From assembly GCA_905198155.1 (NCBI GenBank), contig CAJKBQ010000012.1:13965-77964 (forward strand): DNA of 64,000 bases, in the 5' to 3' direction. Position 1 is the stretch's first letter. Each line of letters starts with the position of its first letter. Shown here piece by piece: positions 24,411 through 33,400 of this stretch. The DNA comes from an uncultured Eubacteriales bacterium (GTDB lineage Bacteria; Bacillota; Clostridia; Oscillospirales; Acutalibacteraceae). A model generated the notes under the pieces. The model was not told where the DNA came from and made no database searches. It saw only the letters and a program-made list of their open reading frames with translations. The translations under genes and the position numbers were made by a program.

Positions 24411-25595
24411 ATGGCACATCACTTTTTCACATCCGAATCCGTCACGGAGGGGCATCCCGACAAGGTCTGCGACCAGATTTCGGACGCAATTCTCGACGCA
24501 ATCCTCGCCCAGGATCCGACGGCGCACGTCGCGTGCGAAACCACGGCGACCACCGGCATGGTACACGTAATGGGCGAAATTTCCACCGACTGCTATGTGG
24601 ACATCGCGTCCATCGTGCGGCAGACGGTCAAAGAAATCGGCTACGACGACCCTGCCTGCGGGTTCGACGGCAACTCCTGCGCGGTGCTGACGTCTATCGA
24701 CAGCCAGTCGCCGGACATTGCCCTCGGCGTCAACGATTCCTACGAAAGCCAGCGCGGCACCGCCGATGCGCTCGACCGAACCGGCGCGGGCGACCAGGGC
24801 ATGATGTTCGGCTACGCGTGCGACGAAACGCCGGAGCTGATGCCGCTGACCATCTCGCTGGCGCACCGCATGGCCAAGCGGCTGGCGCAGGTGCGGCGCG
24901 ACGGCACGCTCCCGTACCTCCGGCCCGACGGCAAAACGCAGGTGACGGTGGAATTCGACGAGCAAAACCGCCCGGTGCGTATCGAAGCGGTCGTCGTTTC
25001 GACGCAGCACGCGCCGGAAGTGCCGCTGGAACAGATTCGCCGCGACATGATCGCGCATGTGATTCAGCCGGTGCTGCCGCCGGAGCTGGACAAGGGCGAC
25101 ATCAAATACTTTGTGAACCCCACCGGTCGGTTTGTGGTCGGCGGCCCGGCCGGAGACAGCGGTCTCACCGGGCGCAAGATCATCGTGGACACCTACGGCG
25201 GCTATGCGCGCCACGGCGGCGGCGCATTTTCCGGCAAGGACCCGACCAAGGTGGATCGTTCGGCCGCGTATGCCGCGCGGTATGCCGCGAAAAACATCGT
25301 GGCGGCGGGGCTGGCCAAGCGCTGCGAGGTGCAGCTGGCGTACGCCATCGGCGTGGCGCACCCGGTGTCGATCATGGTCGATACCTTTGGCACCGGCACG
25401 GTGCCGGACACCAAACTGGCCGACGCGGTGGCGCAGGTGTTCGATCTGCGGCCGGCGGCCATCATCCGCGACCTGAACCTCCGGCGGCCGATTTACCGCC
25501 CGCTGGCGGCGTATGGCCAAATGGGCCGCGAGGATTTGAACGTGCAGTGGGAACAGACAGACCGCGCGGACGCGATTCGGGCGGCTGTGCGATAA
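24411..25595 (+). CDS. metK: S-adenosylmethionine synthase
   Basis: 394-residue cytosolic enzyme that makes SAM from methionine and ATP. Motifs: SESVTEGHPDKVCDQISDA (residues 8-26, with catalytic His), GAGDQGMMFGYA (about 122-133, the methionine/ATP loop) and GGGAFSGKDPTKVDRSAAY (about 266-284, the P-loop-like GGGAFSGKD). Full length. Regulated by the upstream SAM-I riboswitch. Confidence 0.99.
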   Translation: MAHHFFTSESVTEGHPDKVCDQISDAILDAILAQDPTAHVACETTATTGMVHVMGEISTDCYVDIASIVRQTVKEIGYDDPACGFDGNSCAVLTSIDSQSPDIALGVNDSYESQRGTADALDRTGAGDQGMMFGYACDETPELMPLTISLAHRMAKRLAQVRRDGTLPYLRPDGKTQVTVEFDEQNRPVRIEAVVVSTQHAPEVPLEQIRRDMIAHVIQPVLPPELDKGDIKYFVNPTGRFVVGGPAGDSGLTGRKIIVDTYGGYARHGGGAFSGKDPTKVDRSAAYAARYAAKNIVAAGLAKRCEVQLAYAIGVAHPVSIMVDTFGTGTVPDTKLADAVAQVFDLRPAAIIRDLNLRRPIYRPLAAYGQMGREDLNVQWEQTDRADAIRAAVR

Positions 25596-25610
25596 AGGAG
25601 GAAGTTTACC

Positions 25611-26450
25611 GTGATTGTATGCTTGATTTTGGCCGCGCTGGTGCTGGGCTTCTGGTGCTACCTGCGGTACAGTACGTACCAGGTACACAGCGAAGGCGTC
25701 CCGGTGCGCGCACTGGTGACGGATACGCACTACCGCGAATACCGCAGCAAAACCGGCCTGTTTTCCGGCGACTGCTGGGAGGCGGAAGTGTCGTTCATGT
25801 GCAAGGGCAAAATGTACCACCGCCGCGTAGACCGCGAGGACGGTCCATTTGACCTGGGGCAGACGGTGTCCTGCATTTTTATGCCGAACAAAAAGAAAAA
25901 CGGCGTGCTGATGCTGTCGGAAAATGCGCTCAACAACAGCCGCGAGTACATCGCCCTGCTGTTCATCGCGATGGGTCTGGTGTCGGTGGCCGGCGTGTTC
26001 TGGGCGGTCGATATGGAATACCTGACCAGCGACCAGGTGCTGATGGCGATGTTCCCGCTGCTGACGGCGATTTTCCTTGCGGCTGGGCTGTCGCTGCTGA
26101 TTACCGGCCTGCGGATGGATAATCACACCGAGTATAAGCCGATGGTCAGCGAATTGTACGATATCATCGAGCGCAAAGACGAGGACGGTACCGTCCTGTA
26201 TTACCCGGTGTACCGCCATTGGGACGGCATCTACGAGCAGCGCCTGACCAGCCGCATCGGCGATACCAAAATCAAGCACAAAATCGGCGACGAAGTCACC
26301 CTCTGGCAGGATCCGACCACCGGCGGCATCTACGAGAAAAAAGAACCGGCGATCCAGCTGGTGCTGGGGATTATCATGCTGGTTTCCGCCGTGATGATGG
26401 GCGCGATGACGTGGAGCGTCAGTTCCAGCTTCTATCTTTTCGGCTTCTGA
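25611..26450 (+). CDS. DUF3592-like membrane protein
   Basis: 279 residues, GTG start preceded by AAAGGAGG. Two units of the same type: a short hydrophobic anchor then a soluble beta-rich segment (residues 30-105), a pair of membrane helices (about 110-170), a second soluble segment with the YYPVYRHWDGIYEQ and GDEVTLWQDP motifs of DUF3592, and a final helix. 15 bp after metK, so cotranscribed under the SAM riboswitch, although no link to SAM is evident. Function unknown. Confidence 0.75.
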   Translation: MIVCLILAALVLGFWCYLRYSTYQVHSEGVPVRALVTDTHYREYRSKTGLFSGDCWEAEVSFMCKGKMYHRRVDREDGPFDLGQTVSCIFMPNKKKNGVLMLSENALNNSREYIALLFIAMGLVSVAGVFWAVDMEYLTSDQVLMAMFPLLTAIFLAAGLSLLITGLRMDNHTEYKPMVSELYDIIERKDEDGTVLYYPVYRHWDGIYEQRLTSRIGDTKIKHKIGDEVTLWQDPTTGGIYEKKEPAIQLVLGIIMLVSAVMMGAMTWSVSSSFYLFGF

Positions 26451-26472
26451 TTCCGAAAATCCGAATTTTTGC

Positions 26473-26498
26473 GGGGTCGCTCCGGCGGCCCCTTTTTT
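26473..26498 (+). terminator. Terminator after metK operon
   Basis: Stem GGGGTCGC/GCGGCCCC with TCCG loop and six T bases. Confidence 0.85.
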
Positions 26499-26558
26499 GA
26501 AACTGCGCAGCGTGCAGGATACTGATTTTTCAACTTTTGGGAGGATGTTTTTGATTTT

Positions 26559-27818
26559 ATGGACGGGGACAGTAACCATATTGGGTTAATCCTGGCTTTT
26601 TTTGTACTGTTGATTTTTTCCGCATATTTTTCCGCAACCGAAACGGCGTTTTCCACCCTCAACCGCTCCCGCGTGAAAAACCGGGCGGAAAACGGCGACG
26701 CCAAAGCGCGGCTGGTGATGCGGCTGGCCGATCAGTTCGATAAACTGCTGTCCACCATTCTGGTGGGCAACAACATCGTCAACATCGCGATGGCGTCCAT
26801 CGCGACGGTCTTTTTCGTGTCGCTGTTCGGCGACCGCGGCGCGACCATCTCCACCGCAGTGGTGACGGTATTGGTGCTGATCTTCGGCGAAATCTCGCCC
26901 AAAAGCCTGGCCAAAGAGTCGCCGGAGCGGTTTGCGGATTTCTCCGCCCCGATACTGCGCGTCCTGATGGTGGTTCTGACACCGGTCAGCTTCCTGTTTT
27001 CGCAGTGGAAAAAACTCCTGAGCCACATCGTCCAGTCCGACGACACCCCCAGCGTCACCGAAGATGAGCTGCTGACCATCGTGACCGAAGCGGAGCACGA
27101 CGGCGGCATCAACCCGCAGGAAAGCGCGCTGATCCGCAATGCCATCGAGTTCAACGAGCGCGAAGCCAAAGACATTTTGGTGCCGCGCGTCGATCTGGAA
27201 GCGGTGTCCGTCACCGACGACATCCCCACCATTGCCAATGCGTTCCGTACGACCAATTTCTCCCGCCTACCGGTGTACGATGGCACCATCGACCACATCG
27301 TCGGCATCCTGCTGGAAAAGGATTTTCACAACCACATCTACGGCACCAACCTGCCCATTTCCACCATCCTGAAACCGGCGGTTTTCGTCAACGAGGGGAT
27401 GGAAATCAGCCGCTTGTTGAAGCTGCTGCAAAAAAACAAGGCACATATGGCCATCGTGGCCGACGAATACGGCGGCACGGTCGGCATCGTGACGATGGAG
27501 GACATTCTGGAAGAGCTGGTTGGCGAAATTTGGGATGAACACGACGAGGTCGTCGAAGAAATCCAGGAAGTCGGCCCGCACCAATACCGCGTGCTGTGTA
27601 CGGTGGGGCTGGATCGGCTGCTGGACTTTTTCGGCATTCGTGCCGAGCCGGATGCCGCCACCGTCAACGGCTGGGTGATGGAACAGCTGGGCAAAATCCC
27701 TGAATTTGGCGATACATTTACCTACGACACCCTTACGGTCGAAGTGCGCCGCGTGTCGGAGCGCCGCGCCGAAGAACTGCTGATTACGCAGACGGCGACG
27801 GCCGAACCGGAGCCGTAA
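26559..27818 (+). CDS. CNNM/CorC-family (HlyC) transporter with CBS domains
   Basis: 419-residue membrane protein likely involved in Mg2+ or Co2+ export. Three to four helices of the DUF21 (CNNM) domain cover residues 8-160, with ETAFSTLNRSRVKN and IFGEISPKSLAKESP as signature stretches. Two CBS domains follow (about 200-325, LVPRVDLEAVSV and IVADEYGGTVGIVTMEDILEEL), then a C-terminal CorC/HlyC domain (about 335-410, GWVMEQLGKIPEFGDTF). The GGGAGG site lies about 15 bases upstream, a long spacing. Confidence 0.92.
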   Translation: MDGDSNHIGLILAFFVLLIFSAYFSATETAFSTLNRSRVKNRAENGDAKARLVMRLADQFDKLLSTILVGNNIVNIAMASIATVFFVSLFGDRGATISTAVVTVLVLIFGEISPKSLAKESPERFADFSAPILRVLMVVLTPVSFLFSQWKKLLSHIVQSDDTPSVTEDELLTIVTEAEHDGGINPQESALIRNAIEFNEREAKDILVPRVDLEAVSVTDDIPTIANAFRTTNFSRLPVYDGTIDHIVGILLEKDFHNHIYGTNLPISTILKPAVFVNEGMEISRLLKLLQKNKAHMAIVADEYGGTVGIVTMEDILEELVGEIWDEHDEVVEEIQEVGPHQYRVLCTVGLDRLLDFFGIRAEPDAATVNGWVMEQLGKIPEFGDTFTYDTLTVEVRRVSERRAEELLITQTATAEPEP

Positions 27819-27829
27819 ACGCTTGCCGC

Positions 27830-27873
27830 AAGCCGCAAACCCGGACGAATCCGGCTCGGTTTGCGGCTTTTTT
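27830..27873 (+). terminator. Terminator after CNNM/CorC gene
   Basis: 12-bp stem AAGCCGCAAACC/GGTTTGCGGCTT followed by TTTTT. Confidence 0.9.
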
Positions 27874-27952
27874 GTGCATTTGCCCGCACGCGCAGCCGCC
27901 GCGCCGCATACATTGGATTGTACGCAATTTTGTACCCGAAAGGAGTGATCCG

Positions 27953-28318
27953 ATGCAATTCGGCGAGATTTTGGGCAGTGCGCTGCTGGTGCTGCTCTGC
28001 CTGACCGGACTCACGGCGCTGCTGCAAGCGCTCAACCGCTGGCTGCTGTCGCCGGGAAAGGAGCACGAGATGGTGATGCTGGTGCCGGTGCGCGGTGCGC
28101 AGCCCGATGCGGAACAGCTGCTGCGCGGCGCGATCCAGCGGCTGCGCGCGATGGGCGGCGCCGACCGCAAAACGCTGCTGTGCGTGGACTGCGGGATGGA
28201 TCCCGCCACGCGCGACGTGTGCGCCCGGATGTGCGCCGCGCACGACGGATTGTTTTTGGTGAAAATCGAAGAAATTTCTGCGCACATTCATTGCAATCCC
28301 GAAGAAAATCAGGTATAA
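27953..28318 (+). CDS. Small single-pass membrane-anchored protein
   Basis: 121 residues, function not recognised. An N-terminal membrane segment (EILGSALLVLLCLTGLTALLQ, about residues 5-24) is followed by a soluble domain of alternating strands and helices with paired cysteines (LLCVDCGMDPATRDVCARMCA), suggesting a compact alpha/beta fold. AAAGGAG at 27939-27945. It sits 40 bp ahead of recD2, whose promoter lies in its last codons. Confidence 0.8.
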   Translation: MQFGEILGSALLVLLCLTGLTALLQALNRWLLSPGKEHEMVMLVPVRGAQPDAEQLLRGAIQRLRAMGGADRKTLLCVDCGMDPATRDVCARMCAAHDGLFLVKIEEISAHIHCNPEENQV

Positions 28319-28319
28319 T
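28291..28319 (+). promoter_or_regulatory. Promoter of recD2-comF
   Basis: TTGCAA (28291-28296), 17-bp spacer, TATAAT (28314-28319), inside the end of the preceding gene. A nine-cytosine run (28333-28341) lies between it and the ribosome site. Confidence 0.65.
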
Positions 28320-28358
28320 AGAAGTATTGTAACCCCCCCCCGGAAGGAAGACCCAACC

Positions 28359-30593
28359 ATGCAGGACGATCAGCAGATACAATTGAACGGCACCGTCGAG
28401 TCGGTGACGTATCACAACGAAAACAGCGGGTTTACCGTGCTGGAACTGAGCACCGACACCGAGCTGGTGACGGTGGTCGGCGCGATGGCGGACGTTGCGC
28501 CCGGCGAGCAGCTGCGCGTGACCGGCAGCTGGACGGTGCACGCCAGCTACGGCCAGCAGTTTCACGCCGACGCGTGCGAGCGGGTGCTGCCGACGTCGGC
28601 CGCCGCGATTTACCGGTACCTGTCGTCCGGTGCGGTCAAAGGCATCGGCGCGGCGACGGCACGGCGGATGGTGGATGCGTTCGGCGAAAAAACGCTGGAA
28701 GTGATCGAGCACGAGCCGCAGCGGCTGGCCACGCTGCGCGGCATCAGCGAAGCCAAGGCGCTGAAAATCAGTGAAGAATTCAAGCAGATGTTCGGCGTAC
28801 GCGAAGTGATGCTGTTTTTGGGCGAATATGGGATTACGCCGGCGGAAGCGATGCGCGTTTGGAAGCAATGGGGGACGGCGTCTGTGGATCGCATCCGCCA
28901 GAACCCGTACCTGCTGTGCACCGAAGGCGTCTCGATCGGGTTCGAGCGCGCCGACGCCATCGCCGTGCAGCTGGGCGTCCCGCAGGACGACGTGCTGCGG
29001 ATTCGCGCCGGTGCGGTGCATATCCTGCGGCACAACGCCGCGCAGGGACACACATGCGTCCCGGAGGATCGGCTGATTGCGACCACCGCGCAGATGCTCG
29101 GCGTGCCGCAGGACGAAGCGGCGTCCGGAGTGGCGGCGCTGGCTGCGGATCACACCGTTGCGCGCGAGGAATTGACGCGTCCCGGCGGGGTGCGGCCGTT
29201 CCTGTTCATCCCGGCGCTGCACCGCGCGGAGCATTACGCCGCCGGGCGGCTGCGGATGATGCTGATGTACCCGCCGCAGCGTTTTTTGAACATTGAGGAC
29301 GACATTGCCGAGGTGGAGCAGGAAGCCGGGATTCGGTACGAGCAATTGCAGCGCGAGGCCATCCGCAAAGCGCTGGCGCAGGGCGTGCTGATCCTGACCG
29401 GCGGCCCCGGCACCGGCAAAACGACGACGCTCAACGCGATCATCCGGCTGCTGGAACGCAAAGGCCAGCGCGTGCTGCTGGCCGCGCCGACCGGCCGCGC
29501 CGCCAAGCGCATGAGCGAAGTGACCGGCCGCGAAGCCAAAACGATCCACCGCCTGCTGGAAGTGGCGTGGGACGCTGACAACCGCCAGACTTTCGCGCGC
29601 AACGAGCAGAATATGCTGGAATGCGACGCGCTGATCGTGGACGAGCTGTCGATGGTGGATTCGCTGCTGTTTTCCAGCCTGCTGCGCGCGCTGCCGCTGG
29701 GGTGCCGGTTGGTGATGGTCGGCGACAGCGACCAGCTGCCGTCGGTGGGGCCGGGCGACGTGCTGCACGAACTGATCGCGTCCGGCGTGGTGCCGACGGT
29801 GCAGCTGCAAGAGGTGTTCCGCCAGTCGCTGAAAAGCCTGATCGTGTCCAACGCGCACCGAATCGTCCGCGGCGAAATGCCGGAATTGGCAGTGCGTACC
29901 GGCGACTTTTTCTTCATGGAAGATCACCAGCGGGCGCACATCCGCGACACGGTGGTGCAGCTGTATACCACGCGCCTGCCGCGCACATACCAGTATTCGC
30001 CGCTGACCGATATTCAGGTGCTGTGCCCCAGCCGCAAGGGCGAGTTGGGCGTCAACGAGCTGAACCGGCGGCTCCAGGAGGCCGTCAACCCGCCGGCTCC
30101 GGAGAAACCGGAAATCACCATCAATGGGATGCAGTTCCGCGTGGGCGACAAGGTGATGCAGATCAAAAACGATTACGACATCGGGTGGACGCGGCCGGAC
30201 GGCAGCAGCGGCACCGGCGTGTTCAACGGCGACGTTGGGATCCTGACGTCGATCGACCGGCCGTCGGAGTCCATCGCCATCCGGTTCGACGACCGCGTGG
30301 CCGTTTATTCGTTCGATACCGCCGGGAATCTGGATTTGGCGTACGCGACCACCGTTCACAAAAGCCAGGGCAGCGAGTTTGAAGCCGTCATCATGCCGAT
30401 GTTCCCCGGCCCGCCGCAGCTGTATTACCGCAACCTGCTGTACACCGCCGTCACGCGCGCCAAATCGCTGCTGGTGATGGTCGGCGTGCCGTCGGTGGTG
30501 CGGGAGATGGTCGCGAACGACCGGCGCACCAAGCGGTATTCCGGGCTGAGCTGCTTCCTGACCGGCTCGGCGCAGGGAGGAGATGCGGAATGA
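28359..30593 (+). CDS. recD2: RecD2-type SF1B DNA helicase
   Basis: 744-residue 5'-3' helicase in DNA repair, found in bacteria without RecBCD partners. An N-terminal OB-like region and tandem helix-hairpin-helix modules (about residues 80-240, KGIGAATARRMVDAFG) precede the motor: Walker A GGPGTGKTTT at about 348-357, motif II IVDELSMVD near 426-434, motif III MVGDSDQLPSVGPG, motif V/VI TVHKSQGSEFE and YTAVTRAKSLL. The SH3 insertion of RecD proteins lies near 560-610. Length matches the family. Overlaps comF by 4 bp. Confidence 0.96.
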   Translation: MQDDQQIQLNGTVESVTYHNENSGFTVLELSTDTELVTVVGAMADVAPGEQLRVTGSWTVHASYGQQFHADACERVLPTSAAAIYRYLSSGAVKGIGAATARRMVDAFGEKTLEVIEHEPQRLATLRGISEAKALKISEEFKQMFGVREVMLFLGEYGITPAEAMRVWKQWGTASVDRIRQNPYLLCTEGVSIGFERADAIAVQLGVPQDDVLRIRAGAVHILRHNAAQGHTCVPEDRLIATTAQMLGVPQDEAASGVAALAADHTVAREELTRPGGVRPFLFIPALHRAEHYAAGRLRMMLMYPPQRFLNIEDDIAEVEQEAGIRYEQLQREAIRKALAQGVLILTGGPGTGKTTTLNAIIRLLERKGQRVLLAAPTGRAAKRMSEVTGREAKTIHRLLEVAWDADNRQTFARNEQNMLECDALIVDELSMVDSLLFSSLLRALPLGCRLVMVGDSDQLPSVGPGDVLHELIASGVVPTVQLQEVFRQSLKSLIVSNAHRIVRGEMPELAVRTGDFFFMEDHQRAHIRDTVVQLYTTRLPRTYQYSPLTDIQVLCPSRKGELGVNELNRRLQEAVNPPAPEKPEITINGMQFRVGDKVMQIKNDYDIGWTRPDGSSGTGVFNGDVGILTSIDRPSESIAIRFDDRVAVYSFDTAGNLDLAYATTVHKSQGSEFEAVIMPMFPGPPQLYYRNLLYTAVTRAKSLLVMVGVPSVVREMVANDRRTKRYSGLSCFLTGSAQGGDAE

Positions 30594-31192
30594 GCTGGCT
30601 GTTCCCGTACACCTGCCCACTATGCGGGCAGATTTCGGCCCCGGTGCTTTGCCCGAAGTGCGCGGCGGAGCATCCGCCGGAGCTGCTGGTGCCGCCGATG
30701 CTGTTGGACGTCAACGGCCGCGTGCTGTACCGCTATGCCGGTGCGGCGCGGGATGCGCTGGATCGGTTCAAGTTCCGCGGCAAAAGCAGCTGCGCCGACG
30801 GGTTTGGCCGGTTGATTGCGCAATATGTCGATGCGCGCATGGTGGACGTTGTGACGTATGTGCCGATGGATTTTGCCAAGCAGGCGCGCCGCGGATACAA
30901 TCAGGCCGAGCTGCTGGCGCGGTATTGTGCCCGCGCGCTGAATCGGCCGTGCCGCCGGCTGCTGACCAAAACGCGCCGGACACAGACGCAGCATCTGCTG
31001 TCTGCCGCGAAACGCCGGGAGAATGTGGAAGGCGCATACCGCTCCGCCCCGCTGAACGGCGCACGGATTCTGCTGTGCGACGACATTGTGACCACCGGCG
31101 CGACGCTGCGCAGCTGCGCGGGTGAACTGCGGCGGGCTGGCGCCGGTTCCGTGCAAACTTTTTGCATCGCATGGAGCAGCGGGACGTTGTAA
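30590..31192 (+). CDS. comF: ComF-family phosphoribosyltransferase-like protein
   Basis: 200 residues. An N-terminal zinc ribbon (CPLCGQ and CPKCAAE, residues 9-26) is followed by a type I phosphoribosyltransferase fold with the PRPP-binding motif ILLCDDIVTTGATL (about 162-175). Related to ComFC/GntX, which aid DNA uptake and single-strand DNA metabolism. The ATGA overlap with recD2 fits a DNA-processing pair. Its stop codon lies in the mreB -35 box. Confidence 0.92.
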   Translation: MSWLFPYTCPLCGQISAPVLCPKCAAEHPPELLVPPMLLDVNGRVLYRYAGAARDALDRFKFRGKSSCADGFGRLIAQYVDARMVDVVTYVPMDFAKQARRGYNQAELLARYCARALNRPCRRLLTKTRRTQTQHLLSAAKRRENVEGAYRSAPLNGARILLCDDIVTTGATLRSCAGELRRAGAGSVQTFCIAWSSGTL

Positions 31193-31215
31193 TCCGGCGC
31201 GGTTTGTGGTATACT
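31187..31215 (+). promoter_or_regulatory. Promoter of mreB-dockerin-cohesin operon
   Basis: TTGTAA (31187-31192, overlapping the comF stop), 17-bp spacer, TATACT (31210-31215). Confidence 0.6.
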
Positions 31216-31260
31216 ATAAGAAAACAGATCGGATCATGATACATAAAAGGAGTAACGCTT

Positions 31261-32283
31261 ATGCCAGGCGCGGATATGGGAATTGATTTGGGAACCAGCA
31301 ATACGCTGATTTACCTTTCCGGAAAAGGAATTATGCTCAACGAGCCGTCGATCGTCGCGATCGACCGCGAGACGGGCGACGTGGTTGCGATGGGAAAACC
31401 GGCGCAGCAGATGATGGGCCGGACGTCGGACCGGCTGGACGTGATTGCGCCGCTGTGCAACGGCGTGGTGTCGGACTACACTTACACGCAGAAAATGCTG
31501 GAAGACTACGTTCACCGCGTGTCGAACAATGCGGTTTTCAACCCGCGCGTCGTGATCTGCGTACCGAGCGAGCTGACGGAGGTCGAGCGCCGCGCGGCGG
31601 TCGATGCGGTGCGGCAGGCGGGGGCGCGCAAAATCTGCCTGCTGGAAGAACCGATGGCTGCGGCCATCGGTGCCGGGCTGGACGTGACCGCGTCCACCGG
31701 CTGCGGCGTGGTGGACATCGGCGGCGGCACAACCGATATGGCGGTGATTTCGCTGGGCGGTGTGGCGGTGTCCGCGTCGTGCAAAGCCGCCGGGAACGCG
31801 TTTGACCGTGCGCTGATCGCATATATGCGCGACAAATATTTCCTGCTGATCGGCGAACGGATGGCCGAGCAGGCCAAATGCGCGATCGGCTGTGCGCGCG
31901 TCCCGGCGGAAGATCGCACTTTCGCCATCCGCGGCCGCCACGCCGTAACGGGACTGCCCGCATCGGTCACGCTGCATTCGGCGGATATGGCCGAAGCGTA
32001 TGCGCCGGTGCTGGAATCGCTGACAGCGCACGTGACGACGATGCTGGAACAGACGCCGCCGGAGCTGCTGAGCGATTTGTATGACCACGGGATGATGCTG
32101 ACCGGCGGCGGCGCGCTGCTGGACGGGCTGGACACGCACCTCACCGACGCGACGCACGTCCGGTTCACCCGCGCGGAACGGCCGCTCGAATGCGTTGCGC
32201 TGGGTGCGGGGCAGGCGCTTGCGTACCTCGACCGCCTGGAAGCCACAGACCTCGCATATGTCAACCCGCTGACGGAAGCCTGA
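31261..32283 (+). CDS. mreB: MreB/Mbl-family actin-like protein
   Basis: 340-residue bacterial actin that organises wall synthesis. Phosphate 1 motif GIDLGTSNTLIYL (residues 7-19), phosphate 2 VVDIGGGTTDMAVIS (about 155-169) and adenosine motif MMLTGGGALLDGLD (about 278-291) are intact. CVPSELTEVERRA and EEPMAAAIGAGL match MreB. It starts MPGADMGIDLG, a little different from standard MreB. Notably it is not followed by mreC/mreD but by a dockerin protein and a cohesin protein, so it may be a paralogue devoted to a surface structure. AAAGGAG site ahead. Confidence 0.93.
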   Translation: MPGADMGIDLGTSNTLIYLSGKGIMLNEPSIVAIDRETGDVVAMGKPAQQMMGRTSDRLDVIAPLCNGVVSDYTYTQKMLEDYVHRVSNNAVFNPRVVICVPSELTEVERRAAVDAVRQAGARKICLLEEPMAAAIGAGLDVTASTGCGVVDIGGGTTDMAVISLGGVAVSASCKAAGNAFDRALIAYMRDKYFLLIGERMAEQAKCAIGCARVPAEDRTFAIRGRHAVTGLPASVTLHSADMAEAYAPVLESLTAHVTTMLEQTPPELLSDLYDHGMMLTGGGALLDGLDTHLTDATHVRFTRAERPLECVALGAGQALAYLDRLEATDLAYVNPLTEA

Positions 32284-32305
32284 AACCGAAAGAGAGGAGA
32301 TTGCG

Positions 32306-33382
32306 ATGAAAAAGCGAATCGTCCGAATCTGCTGCTGCGTGGCGGCGGCCGTGCTGATCGTATGCGGCGTGCTGTACGGCGCGTCGGCTGCGTCGGTCAC
32401 GGTGACGGATCCGCAGCTGCGCGCCGCGCTGGAAGCCCGGCTGAACACCACGGAGCTGACCGCCGCGCAGATGGAAAAGCTGACGGATCTGGACCTGTCC
32501 GGCAAAGGCATTGCCGATCTGACGGGGCTGGAAGCCGCCAAAAACCTGAAAACCCTGTCGCTGCGCGGCAACCGCGTGACCGATTTGTCGCCGCTGGCGG
32601 GGCTGACATCGCTGGAGACGCTCGATCTGGACGAAAACCAGGTGACGTCGCTTGCGCCGCTGAGCGGGCTGGACAGCCTGCGCGTGCTGCATTTGGCGGA
32701 CAACGAAGTGTCCGACCTGACCCCGGTGGCGAAGCTGCGGATGCTGCAATTCGTGTTTTGCGCGCAGAACCGGCTGAACGGCACGGTCGCCGCGCAAACG
32801 GTCGAAGCGATGCGGTTCCGCGGCGTGTATCTGGAACTGGGGACGCAAAAAGACCCGGAGCCGACGGAATCGCAGCCGGAATCCAAACCCGAATCGCAGC
32901 CGGAGTCGCAGCCCGAAGCGCCCGCCGCGCTGACGCTCAAATCCGGCAGCACCATGAAGCTGGACGCGTCCACCCGCATCCTCACCGGCATCGCGCCGGG
33001 GACGGCAATTTCCGCGCTGTATGACCAGTTGGACTACGGCGGCTACACGCTCCGTCTGCGGAACAGCGCGGGCGAATCCGTCAGTCAGTCGGAAATCGGC
33101 ACCGGGATGGTGATCCAGATGGTGCGCGACGACGACACGGTGGTCGATCAGGTGACGGCGCTGGTGTATGGGGACGTGACGGGCGACGGGCGCGTCAATA
33201 TCGCCGATCTGGCGCTGATGCGGCGCGACATCGTCGAAAACGGCAGCCTGCTTACCGGGCTGCGGTTCCAGGCCGGCAACGTCAGCGCCCGCACCCGAAC
33301 GGACGATGACGGCAAGATCAACATCGTGGACGTGGCGGTCATGCGCCGCTACATCGTCGGCGAGCAGGACATTCCGCAGTAG
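32306..33382 (+). CDS. Secreted leucine-rich-repeat protein with C-terminal dockerin
   Basis: 358 residues. Signal peptide 1-29 (KKRIVRICCCVAAAVLIVCG, cut near ASAAS). Four or five leucine-rich repeats of the internalin type (about 50-150; LDLSGKGIADLTGLE, LSLRGNRVTDLSPLAGL). A Pro/Glu/Ser/Gln linker (about 185-210), a short beta domain (about 212-285), and a type I dockerin with two calcium loops, GDVTGDGRVNIADLALMRR (from about 289) and DDDGKINIVDVAVMRR (from about 332). It should dock onto a cohesin; the next gene encodes one. GAGAGGAG site, 22 bp after mreB. Confidence 0.9.
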   Translation: MKKRIVRICCCVAAAVLIVCGVLYGASAASVTVTDPQLRAALEARLNTTELTAAQMEKLTDLDLSGKGIADLTGLEAAKNLKTLSLRGNRVTDLSPLAGLTSLETLDLDENQVTSLAPLSGLDSLRVLHLADNEVSDLTPVAKLRMLQFVFCAQNRLNGTVAAQTVEAMRFRGVYLELGTQKDPEPTESQPESKPESQPESQPEAPAALTLKSGSTMKLDASTRILTGIAPGTAISALYDQLDYGGYTLRLRNSAGESVSQSEIGTGMVIQMVRDDDTVVDQVTALVYGDVTGDGRVNIADLALMRRDIVENGSLLTGLRFQAGNVSARTRTDDDGKINIVDVAVMRRYIVGEQDIPQ

Positions 33383-33400
33383 CATATGAGGAGGAGCAAA

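Noticed and set aside
23403..26579. 1058-codon minus-strand frame
   Set aside because: Lies opposite ribU, metK and the DUF3592 gene and spans two riboswitch-terminator regions; no domains seen.
28032..30620. 862-codon minus-strand frame
   Set aside because: Shadow of recD2; His/Arg/Val-rich with no recognisable motif.
31261..32283. Plasmid-type actin (ParM/AlfA) instead of MreB
   Set aside because: The phosphate and adenosine motifs and the CVPSELTEVERRA stretch are those of MreB/Mbl.
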